A stretch of 49,946 nucleotides of DNA from Acidobacteriota bacterium. GTDB taxonomy: Bacteria; Acidobacteriota; Terriglobia; Acidiferrales; UBA7541. Shown piece after piece: positions 8,601 through 15,105 of the stretch. How positions within the stretch are numbered: the stretch's first letter is position 1; every line of letters starts with the position of its first letter. The translations under genes and the position numbers were made by a program. The notes beneath the pieces were generated by a model. It searched no databases, was not told where the DNA came from, and saw nothing but the letters and a program-made list of their open reading frames with translations. The DNA lies in assembly GCA_021832085.1 (NCBI GenBank), contig JAKBLM010000028.1, positions 1 to 49,946 of the forward strand. The letters are read 5' to 3'.

Positions 8601-8878
8601 TTGTTGGCGCCGGAGCGGTCCGACTCGAAGGCCAGGCGATCTCCGCCGGGCGAATAGACCGGAGACGTGAGGTTGCCCTGGCCGGAAACCAGAATGTGCG
8701 CGATGCCGCCTTTGGCGGGGACGGTCCAGATGGCGCCTTCGGAGACGAAGGCGATGGTCGAGCCGTCCGGGCTGAGCGCCGGGCGTGTGAGGTAGGGGCG
8801 AGCGGCGGGAACCGGCGGAGCTGCCGCCGTGGCACCCAAAAGCAGAAGAAAGAGAATGGAACCCGTCACGATGCGCAT
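5669..8878 (-). CDS. Secreted tricorn-protease homologue (S41 family)
   Basis: A 1069-residue serine protease of the tricorn type, which degrades peptides of proteasome-product size. A signal peptide (MRIVTGSILFLLLLGATAAA) directs export. About residues 20-690 form beta-propellers with many PD40-like repeats (LSPDGS, YSPGGD, WSANGR, LSPDGK, WSPGSR, FSPNGK, WSPDSR, WSPNGK). A core domain, a PDZ domain (about 765-850, GIKPGDELLAIDG) and the catalytic domain follow. Putative active residues Ser750-His751 (NSSHSG), Ser968-Asp969 (GTLSDGED) and Glu1024 fall very close to the Thermoplasma tricorn positions (S745/H746, S965/D966, E1023 from memory). Start chosen at ATG 8878, behind GAAAGGAGCG. No partner aminopeptidase genes adjoin it. 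Confidence 0.93.
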   Translation of the reverse strand: MRIVTGSILFLLLLGATAAAPPVPAARPYLTRPALSPDGSTIAFVSEGAIWTVPAKGGIAHILVSGQGNLTSPVYSPGGDRLAFESDRSGANNIYVLDLRTGAEKQLTFNDAGVELDAWSRNGRWIYFSSTGDNIIYMDSIYRISPEGGTPMPVTSELYINEHYAAPAPEGHEEIAFTGHGVANWQWWRKGHSHLDDSEIWLLNFDHGRHYRQISAGNAEELWPMWSANGREVYYVSDRTGFANIWVTSLHGAPRQVTHFTDDRLVWPRIGYNGKTIVFARHFGIWKLDTKTGKASEVPITLRGAANAVGVTHRVFQDHFQELALSPDGKKIAFIAHGTVFAAPSSEPGRAIEITHSPFNHSELAWSPGSRRLVFVSDRGDAPHLYLYNFSTRKQTEIVSQGEDYSPVFSPNGKELAFKRDGHQLCALDFATSQVRVLAQGNFSLPPINDPHAIAWSPDSRWIAYATYGPRMFRNVDVVAAAGGPSHPVSFVGNLGGFGPVWSPNGKFLLYATGQRTKMVRVARIDLIPHVPQFEENQFWKLFKKEQPQAGQPNVAPGKQVAGAKSQKKKKIQPVKIDFQHIRRRFHFLSIGLNVRSVAISPNGKWALVTSSVAGQENLYVYSLNELSKKPKVARQLTSTPGPKTDAQFTPDSKDVFYLDHGRIFEVALATRKVKPVAATAGLNVNFAREKFEVFDQAWRYLRDNYCNPDMNGVNWNAVHTEYEPYVAGATNPHELYGLLNLMIGELNSSHSGLFPPRGKSKPFEGRIGLAFDVAAYQQSGTLHVSAVVPRSPAAIAGIKPGDELLAIDGTPIGPHTNYHQLLAHRTGHLVTLTLGGANPRKVDVKPVGTGVMKNLLYHEWVEANRAYVARLSDGKLGYANLQSMEPSDLQHLNAELSSTTQTLEGVVIDIRSNTGGFVNPYAIDVLARRHYLTIEPRGLPAAPMRILSGQRALERPTILVVNRGTLSDGEDFTQGYRTLHLGKVVGEPTAGWIIYTWAARLIDGSVVRLPHARVVTNSGHVMEMHPRPVDIRVARPIGQTYEHKDSQLAAAVHALLQQIQSEHKGAAK

Positions 8879-9870
8879 CGCGCTCCTTTCACCGCGGCAA
8901 CGACTGGAGAGGCGGAAAGCCGCGGCACGCTTATCTCCCCGGCCGGGCTGTAAGGTACTGCGGGGCGGCGCACAATGCAATGGCCGCGCGAGGAGGGACG
9001 CGCCCAGGCAGAAGAAGGAGGGCGCGGAAAGTGCCTGCGGGCAACTGGGCCTCAGCAGCTAAAGCCGCCTTGCGATCCCCAGAGCTGCGGCACAGCTAAA
9101 GCTGTGCCCTTAGGACGGAAGCTGTGCCCGTACGAAAGGATTGGGTTGGCACGGAGACTCTAATGGGAGGCGGGACCGTCGCGACGGCAAATTTCCACAG
9201 GCACGCCACGGGCGGCATTGACGGGAAGAGGTCAGACTGATAGCCTGCCCGGTTCGAGGCGGGCCCCGAGTACATGCGAGCAGTCGATCGGATCCGACGA
9301 AAACGCGAGGGCAAAAAACTCCCCACGGAAGAAATGCGGTTTCCGATTTCAAGTCACACAGCCCGGGAAATTCCCGATCCCGAAAACTTCCACTGGCGCA
9401 TGATAGCGGCCATGGGCCGCGAAGCGGAGGGGTTCGCTTAGGCAGCGCGCGCGCCGGGTGCGCGGCTTTGCATTACAATGCGGCAACGCATGGCGATGCC
9501 AAGGCGGAGCGGGGCGATTCGGTGGCAGGCAGCTGGAGGGTTGCGTCGGCTGAAGGGCGCGGAAACCACCGAAACGGGGCGGTCGCGCTTCTTATGGAAT
9601 GAAGCGAAAGCGCCAAGTGTAGGTTCGGAAAACGGAATTTCGTGCAGGGCGGAGGCGGTCGTGCCTTTGCCCCACGAGTGACGGCCGGGGGCAGGGCGGA
9701 TGCCGAGCAGGGGCAGAAACAGCAAAGCCGCTGCCGGAAGAAATGAAGAAAAGAGCCGCGCCGATGAAACGTCGCATCGACGCGGCGAGTTGTAGAGTAG
9801 GGATTTACAAATTCGGGTTGGCCCTAAGCCAAAGTGAACAAGACCGCGGGCCGCGAGGGAGGCAAACCGA
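8879..9870. other. Long intergenic region, about 1 kb
   Basis: Lies between the divergent starts of the tricorn homologue and the nucleoside transporter. One strong palindrome lies at 9089-9108. Two short frames look slightly protein-like but lack support: plus-strand 9274-9441 (55 residues, containing REIPDPENFHWRMIAAMGRE, no ribosome binding site) and minus-strand 9592-9777, whose first 25 residues resemble a signal peptide (MRRFIGAALFFISSGSGFAV) before losing protein character. They may be decayed genes. Nothing else is recognisable. Confidence 0.5.
9089..9108. repeat. REP-like palindrome, CACAGCT type
   Basis: Perfect 9-bp stem ggcacagct / agctgtgcc with a 2-nt loop. It is followed by cttagg; a second half-copy (aagctgtgcccgtacg) follows at about 9120. 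Related in sequence to the CACAGCC palindromes but without a clear GTAG. Confidence 0.55.
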
Positions 9871-11106
9871 GTGGGCCGTTTCACAGGAATTCTGGGGATG
9901 CTGTCGATCCTCGGCGTCTGCTACCTGTTTTCCACGAATCGAAAGGCCATCAAGAAGAAAATCGTTCTTTGGGGCCTCGGGCTGCAGATCGTCTTCGCCT
10001 ATTTCGTTCTCGCCACGGCAGCAGGCAGAGACTTGTTTGCGGGGCTGGGCGACGCCGTAAACAAGATTCTGGCGTATTCCTACTACGGGTCGAAATTCGT
10101 CTTCGGAGGGCTCGGGGCGGAGCACTCGAAGTTTGGCGTACTTTTCGCATTTCAGATTATGCCGACGGTCATCTTCATTGCGGCGTTGACAGCGCTTTTT
10201 TACTACTGGGGCGTGCTGCCCTACATCGTGAAACAGATGGCGAAAGCGATGGCGTGGCTGCTCTCGATCAGCGGGGCGGAGGCGACGGACGTGGCGTCGA
10301 GTATTTTCCTCGACCAGTCGACAGCGCCGCTGACGATCAAGCCGTATTTGCAGGACGCCACCTATTCCGAGCTGATGACCATCATGACGGCGGGGATGGC
10401 GCACGTTTCCGGCGGCATCCTGGCGGCCTACATCGCCTTCGGCATTCCGGCCAAGCACCTGATCACCGCGGTGATCATGACGGCACCGGGCACCCTGGTG
10501 ATCGCGAAGATGCTGGTGCCGGAGGTAGAGAAGCCAAAGACGATGGGCAAGGTCGAGGTGGAGAAGGTGGAGCAGGACGCGAACGCACTGGCGGCGCTCT
10601 CGCGTGGGACGATGGACGGCCTGTGGATTGCGTTGGCCGTGGTAGCGATGTTGATCGCCTTTATTTCGGTGATCTATCTCTGCGACGGGATCATGGGAGG
10701 GGTGCACCACCTGCTCGCCATGATCGGCTTCCCTTATTTCCCAGCCACGCTGCAAAAGCTCTTTGGCTGGATCTTCGCTCCGGTCGCGTGGCTGATCGGG
10801 GTGCCCTGGCACGACGCGGGGAAGATCGGCGACCTGCTGGGAACCCGCATGGTGCTGAACGAACTGATCGCGTTTAAATTCCTGGGCCAGATGAAGCATG
10901 CGGTCAGCCATAAGGCTTTTGTGATCGCCACGTACGCGCTGTGCGGCTTCGCCAATTTCGGTTCGGTCGGCATTCAGCTGGGTGCGATCGGGCAGATGGC
11001 TCCGGGCAAAAAGAAGGAACTGGCCAAGCTTGGCATGCGCGCCATGCTGGCCGGAACAATGGCCAACCTGATGTCGGCTTCGATCGCCGGGATCATGCTG
11101 CGATGA
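9871..11106 (+). CDS. CNT/NupC-family nucleoside transporter
   Basis: A 411-residue concentrative nucleoside transporter of the inner membrane, importing nucleosides with Na+ or H+. The fold is seen in hydrophobic segments across the whole length and in family motifs: SGAEATDVASSIF (about 134-146), VLNELIAF, and TYALCGFANFGSVGIQ. The nucleobase-binding loop normally reads GQTExP; here it is D148-Q149-S150-T151-A-P, so the Glu that contacts the base in characterised members is replaced by Thr, while the later Glu (VLNE) and the Asn and Ser of ANFGS are kept. GTG start at 9871 follows GAGGGAGG. It overlaps the phosphorylase gene by ATGA and heads a salvage operon. Confidence 0.9.
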   Translation: MGRFTGILGMLSILGVCYLFSTNRKAIKKKIVLWGLGLQIVFAYFVLATAAGRDLFAGLGDAVNKILAYSYYGSKFVFGGLGAEHSKFGVLFAFQIMPTVIFIAALTALFYYWGVLPYIVKQMAKAMAWLLSISGAEATDVASSIFLDQSTAPLTIKPYLQDATYSELMTIMTAGMAHVSGGILAAYIAFGIPAKHLITAVIMTAPGTLVIAKMLVPEVEKPKTMGKVEVEKVEQDANALAALSRGTMDGLWIALAVVAMLIAFISVIYLCDGIMGGVHHLLAMIGFPYFPATLQKLFGWIFAPVAWLIGVPWHDAGKIGDLLGTRMVLNELIAFKFLGQMKHAVSHKAFVIATYALCGFANFGSVGIQLGAIGQMAPGKKKELAKLGMRAMLAGTMANLMSASIAGIMLR

Positions 11107-12002
11107 GCCCGAAACGCTCGCGGACGGCTCCCGATGAATTTGCCCGGGCCGGGCGCGCGGCGAAATTCCTTTTGGGCAAGACGCGGCTGCGGCCGCGCGT
11201 CGCGGTGGTGCTGGGATCGGGGCTGGGCGATTTCGCCGAAGGGCTCGAGGGCGCAACGCGCGTTCCCTACGCGAAGATTCCCGGCTTTCCGCGATCGAGC
11301 GTGGTGGGGCACGCGGGACGGCTGGTAATCGGGCGCAGCGGGAAGGTGCCGGTGGCCGTGATGCAGGGCCGCGTGCACCTCTACGAAGGCCACGGCATTC
11401 GGGAAGCGGTGTTTCCGGTGCGTGTGCTGGCGCGGCTGGGCGTGCGAGCGATCGTCTTCACCAATGCCGCCGGCGGCATCGATCCGGCCTACGGGCAGGG
11501 CGCGCTGGTCGCCCTGCGCGACCACATCAATCTGCAGGGAACCAATCCGCTGATCGGCGCGAATGACGAACGGTTCGGGCCGCGCTTTCCCGACATGACC
11601 GAGGCGTATTCGAAAGCGTTTCGCGCTACAGCAATCGAAGAGGCCAAGCGGCTCGGCTTCACCCTGCATGAGGGCGTCTACGCCGCAATGCACGGGCCGA
11701 GCTACGAGACGCCGGCGGAAATCCGGGCGCTGCGGACGCTGGGCGCCGAACTGGTGGGAATGTCGACGGTGCCGGAGGTGATCGCGGCGCGGCACATGGG
11801 GCTCGGCGTGCTCGCGATTTCGTGCGTAACGAACATGGCCGCCGGGATCCTGGACCGCCCGATCGACCATGAAGAGGTGCTGCAGGTGGGCGAGCGGGTG
11901 AAGGGGAACTTCGTGGCGCTGCTGCAGGCGGTGTTGCCGCGAATCGAAGCGGCGACGGCGGGCGAGAGCAGTGCCGGCAAGGCGGAGGCAAGCCACCATT
12001 GA
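11103..12002 (+). CDS. punA: Purine nucleoside phosphorylase (trimeric type)
   Basis: Cleaves purine nucleosides with phosphate to free base and ribose 1-phosphate in the cytoplasm. The 299-residue chain has the family signatures VAVVLGSGLGDFAEGL (phosphate loop), VVGHAGRL, MQGRVHLYEGH, FTNAAGGIDP, HINLQGTNPL, HGPSYETPAEIRALRTLGAE and VGMSTVPEVIAARHMGL, followed by ISCVTNMAAG. VGMSTVPE favours phosphorylase rather than methylthioadenosine phosphorylase. The ATG at 11103 overlaps the transporter stop (ATGA), implying translational coupling, and cytidine deaminase follows 16 nt downstream. Confidence 0.93.
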   Translation: MSPKRSRTAPDEFARAGRAAKFLLGKTRLRPRVAVVLGSGLGDFAEGLEGATRVPYAKIPGFPRSSVVGHAGRLVIGRSGKVPVAVMQGRVHLYEGHGIREAVFPVRVLARLGVRAIVFTNAAGGIDPAYGQGALVALRDHINLQGTNPLIGANDERFGPRFPDMTEAYSKAFRATAIEEAKRLGFTLHEGVYAAMHGPSYETPAEIRALRTLGAELVGMSTVPEVIAARHMGLGVLAISCVTNMAAGILDRPIDHEEVLQVGERVKGNFVALLQAVLPRIEAATAGESSAGKAEASHH

Positions 12003-12018
12003 GCGGAAAGGAAATGGG

Positions 12019-12411
12019 ATGGCCGATTATGCTGCTTTGATCGACGCGGCGCGGGCGGCGCGGGAACACGCGCACGCGCCCTTTTCAAAATTCAAGGTGG
12101 GGGCGGCGCTGCGGACGCGCTCGGGCCGCCTGGTGGGCGGCTGCAACGTGGAAAATGCGAGTTATGGGCTGACGATTTGCGCCGAGCGGGTGGCGATCTT
12201 CAAAGCGATTTCGGAGGGGGAACGGGAGTTCGATGCAATCGCCGTCGTTACCGATGCCGACACCCTGACGCCGCCGTGCGGCGCGTGCCGGCAGATCATT
12301 TGGGAGTTCTGCGGCAACGTAGAGGTGGTGCTGGCGAATCTGAAGGGGCAAGTGGAGCATCACCGGATGAAGGATCTGCTGCCGCTGCCCTTTGACGCGC
12401 GATCTTTCTGA
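12019..12411 (+). CDS. cdd: Cytidine deaminase
   Basis: Zn-dependent deamination of cytidine and deoxycytidine to uridine forms; 130 residues, the usual length of the homotetrameric type. Substrate motif GGCNVENASYG and zinc motifs CAERVAIF (Cys54, Glu56) and PPCGACRQ (Cys87, Cys90) are intact. The start at 12019 is chosen because GGAAAGGAA lies just upstream and the protein then begins MADYAALIDAARAAREHAHA, as in homologues. Last gene of the transporter-phosphorylase-deaminase operon. Confidence 0.95.
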   Translation: MADYAALIDAARAAREHAHAPFSKFKVGAALRTRSGRLVGGCNVENASYGLTICAERVAIFKAISEGEREFDAIAVVTDADTLTPPCGACRQIIWEFCGNVEVVLANLKGQVEHHRMKDLLPLPFDARSF

Positions 12412-12676
12412 CCGGGGCCGGTGCAGCGGCCGACGGGATCCATTTGGCGAAGGGGGAGCTTTCAAGGAGCCGGCACATGAGTTAACGGCGCGGCCGCAAA
12501 AAGTAGGCAAGCAGGCAGTGGAATCCGAGTTCAGGGGTGAGATAATCCGCCCCTAATACAAATGGGTTGATCCAGAAGAGTGTCAGGGTGTAGGCCGATT
12601 GGGCGGCAAGCCAAGGACAACATGAGGAAGGCGGCGCCGGCCGATGCGGAAGGGGCTAGAGGAAGGGGGAAGAGGA

Positions 12677-14158
12677 ATGCGCAAGACAACGAAACGGGCC
12701 TGGCTGGAGAGGCTGGCCTTGGTGTGCTTGCCGGTGCTGGCTCTGAGCACGTGGTTGTTCGCGCGGGGTGCGCGGCGTGAGGGAGCCTTGGCGGGACCGG
12801 TGGCACTCGGCGTGATGGAGCCGGTGGACTGGCTGATCGCCGGACCGATCGTTGTCACGATGGACCCGGACCGGAGGGTGATCCACGACGGCGCGGTGGC
12901 GATTCGCGGCGACACGATCGTCGCGGTGGGGAAGGCCGCGACACTCGAGGCGAAATACAAGCCAGAGCACCCGCTCGAGTTAAGAGACGGCATCCTGATC
13001 CCTGGCCTGATCAACGGACACACCCATGCGGCGATGACGCTGTTTCGCGGACTCGGCGACGACCAGAACCTGCAGGACTGGCTGCACAAATACATTTTCC
13101 CGGCCGAGGCGAGAAACGTGACGCCGGCTTTCGTGCGCGAAGGGACGCGACTGGCGCTCGTCGAGATGATCCGCAGCGGCACCACGACCTTCGCCGACAT
13201 GTATTACTTCGAGAACGACGTCGCCGAGGTGACCGAGGAAGCGGGCGAGCGCGGCGTGCTCGGCGAAACGGTGATCGGATTTCCCGCCCCGGACAACAAG
13301 ACGCCGGCCGATGCCTTCGCCTACATCCGGAAATTCGTGGCGCGGTGGAAGGGAAATGCGCTGATCACGCCGGCTGTGGCGCCGCACGCGATCTACACGG
13401 TGCCGGGGCCGGACCTGAAAGAATCGGGCGAACTGTCGCGGCAGTTGGGCGTACCGTTGCTGATTCACCTGGCGGAGACGAAAACGGAGCTGGACAACAG
13501 CCTGAGCGAACACCACCTGACGCCGGTCGGCTACCTGAATTCACTGCACGTGCTGGCGCCCAACATGACCGCGGCTCACTGCGTCTGGGTGGACGCGGCC
13601 GATATGCGGCTGCTCGCCAGGCACGACGTCGGCTGCGTCTATTGCCCGTCGAGCAACCTGAAACTGGCCGACGGCATGGCGCCGGTCACCAAGCTGATCG
13701 CCGCCGGCGTGCCCGTGGGGCTGGGCACCGACGGGGCCGCGAGCAACAACAACCTGGACCTGATGCGCGAAATCGATTTCGCCGCCAAGCTCCAGAAGCT
13801 CGCCACGATGAACCCAACCGCGATGCCGGCCGAAGAAGCGCTCGCGCTCGCCACGATCGACGGCGCGCGGGCACTGCACATGCAGAACGAGATCGGCTCG
13901 ATCGAGGTGCGCAAGAAGGCCGACCTGACGTTTCTTTCGCTCGATTCGGCGCACGCCGTGCCGCTCTACAACGTCTATTCGCAGATCGTCTATGCGCTGG
14001 AATCAAGCGACGTGAAAGACGTCTTCGTCGGCGGCAAGCCGCTGATGCTCAATGGCAAACTGCTGACGCTCGACGAGGCGGCGATCATCGCCAAGGCGCG
14101 GGAATACGGCAAGCAGGTGCTGCAGAGCCTCGAGCCCGCGACCGCGCCGAAGAGCTAG
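12677..14158 (+). CDS. Membrane-anchored amidohydrolase (SAH/8-oxoguanine deaminase-like)
   Basis: Metal-dependent deaminase of the TRZ/ATZ group, closest by motif to S-adenosylhomocysteine / 5'-methylthioadenosine deaminases. Numbered from ATG 12677 (preceded by GGGGGAAGAGG): His115 and His117 in GHTHAAM, His264 in IHLAET with Glu267, His301 in AAHC and Asp352 in GTDGAASNNN are the metal and catalytic residues. Unlike cytosolic family members, the chain starts with a basic segment and a hydrophobic stretch (about 12-29), which predicts an inner-membrane anchor or uncleaved signal and a periplasmic catalytic domain. It follows cdd by 265 nt on the same strand, consistent with nucleoside salvage. 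Substrate is unproven; it could act on adenosine derivatives or guanine-type bases. Confidence 0.85.
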   Translation: MRKTTKRAWLERLALVCLPVLALSTWLFARGARREGALAGPVALGVMEPVDWLIAGPIVVTMDPDRRVIHDGAVAIRGDTIVAVGKAATLEAKYKPEHPLELRDGILIPGLINGHTHAAMTLFRGLGDDQNLQDWLHKYIFPAEARNVTPAFVREGTRLALVEMIRSGTTTFADMYYFENDVAEVTEEAGERGVLGETVIGFPAPDNKTPADAFAYIRKFVARWKGNALITPAVAPHAIYTVPGPDLKESGELSRQLGVPLLIHLAETKTELDNSLSEHHLTPVGYLNSLHVLAPNMTAAHCVWVDAADMRLLARHDVGCVYCPSSNLKLADGMAPVTKLIAAGVPVGLGTDGAASNNNLDLMREIDFAAKLQKLATMNPTAMPAEEALALATIDGARALHMQNEIGSIEVRKKADLTFLSLDSAHAVPLYNVYSQIVYALESSDVKDVFVGGKPLMLNGKLLTLDEAAIIAKAREYGKQVLQSLEPATAPKS

Positions 14159-14275
14159 CTGGAATTTTCCTCCGGAGCCTCGGTGGTGCGGGGTTTCGCC
14201 GGTGCGGCCGGCCTGAATAGATTCTGGAGACGTTGCTGCTCGGCGCGGCCTGGCGGGGCGCGAGAAGATAAAGAT

Positions 14276-14293
14276 GGCGGGCTGAAGCCCGCC
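14276..14293 (-). repeat. REP-like palindrome, GCGGGC type
   Basis: Perfect 8-bp stem ggcgggct / agcccgcc with a 2-nt loop, followed by tctac; on the minus strand GTAG precedes the hairpin. It lies in the convergent gap between the amidohydrolase and the RodZ-like gene, where it may also slow transcription. Confidence 0.6.
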
Positions 14294-14438
14294 TCTACAC
14301 AACCGTTACACGGCCGAAAAACAACCGGCCACCTATTCCCCCAAACAATTCATGAAAACTGAACAGGAGTGCGCGGCGACGGGCTTTCTTGCCGGGTGCG
14401 CAGCGGCCAAGATGCGCAACAAGCGGAAAGCGCGTGAA

Positions 14439-14891
14439 TCAGCGGGGCGCGGCGACGCGGGTGCGGGACAGGGGCATTGTGGCGCCGACGTGGTGCAATG
14501 CCGGAGCCATCGATTCGGGGCGGTAATGGCGGCAGGCGGCCCAGCCACCGGCAACCATAGCGACAAAAAGCGCCGCCGCCGCTGCGGCCAGCCAGAAAGC
14601 GCGGGGATGGCTGAGAGGCGCTTCGGTTGCGAGGATGCGAAGCTGCGGTCGATCGTTGGTGGCCGCGGCGTAAGCGGCGATGAGGTCCGCCTCGTCGATC
14701 CCGAGATAGCGCGCGATGGAACGCAAGAAGCCACGATTGAAAGCGCCACCCGGCAGTTGGTCCCACTGCTGGGCTTCGAGGGCCTGAAGCGCCCGCACCT
14801 TGATGCACGTGGCCGCGGAAAGGGATTCGAGAGAAACACCCCGCGCTTCCCGCTCGCGCCGGAGGCGGGTGCCGAATGAAGTCGTGTCCAT
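14439..14891 (-). CDS. RodZ-like helix-turn-helix membrane protein, short
   Basis: A 150-residue protein with a Cro/RodZ-type helix-turn-helix at about 6-75 (FGTRLRREREARGVSLESLS, then FNRGFLRSIARYLGIDEADL) and one membrane segment at about 105-122. Canonical RodZ, which ties MreB to cell-wall synthesis, has a further periplasmic domain of about 150 residues; here only about 28 residues follow the membrane segment. It may be a reduced RodZ, a membrane-bound regulator or a truncated gene. It is transcribed divergently from the LPS-export operon. ATG 14891 has no strong ribosome binding site. Confidence 0.75.
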   Translation of the reverse strand: MDTTSFGTRLRREREARGVSLESLSAATCIKVRALQALEAQQWDQLPGGAFNRGFLRSIARYLGIDEADLIAAYAAATNDRPQLRILATEAPLSHPRAFWLAAAAAALFVAMVAGGWAACRHYRPESMAPALHHVGATMPLSRTRVAAPR

Positions 14892-15105
14892 TGCAGGGGT
14901 TATCCGGGAAAGAGACTATAGGGGCATGCGTGAGCGCGGTCAAGACCCGAGTCGCACCATGCCGTACCGCACGACGCGGCCTTGATGCAGCGGCGAGAAA
15001 GGTTCGCACCGGTCGAGGCGGGTGGGAACGAAAAGCGAGTGCCAGGGCGCCAAAAGCCGTCGTGGAGCGGCGCTATACTGAAAACAGGAGGTGCCGGGCG
15101 TTACT

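Noticed and set aside
9274..9441. Small plus-strand gene of 55 codons
   Set aside because: Composition is protein-like in part, but there is no ribosome binding site, no homology I recognise, and it lies in a decayed intergenic region.
9592..9777. Minus-strand frame starting with a signal-peptide-like segment
   Set aside because: Only the first 25 residues look real; the remainder is Arg/Pro-rich without structure and lacks supporting signals. At most a decayed gene.
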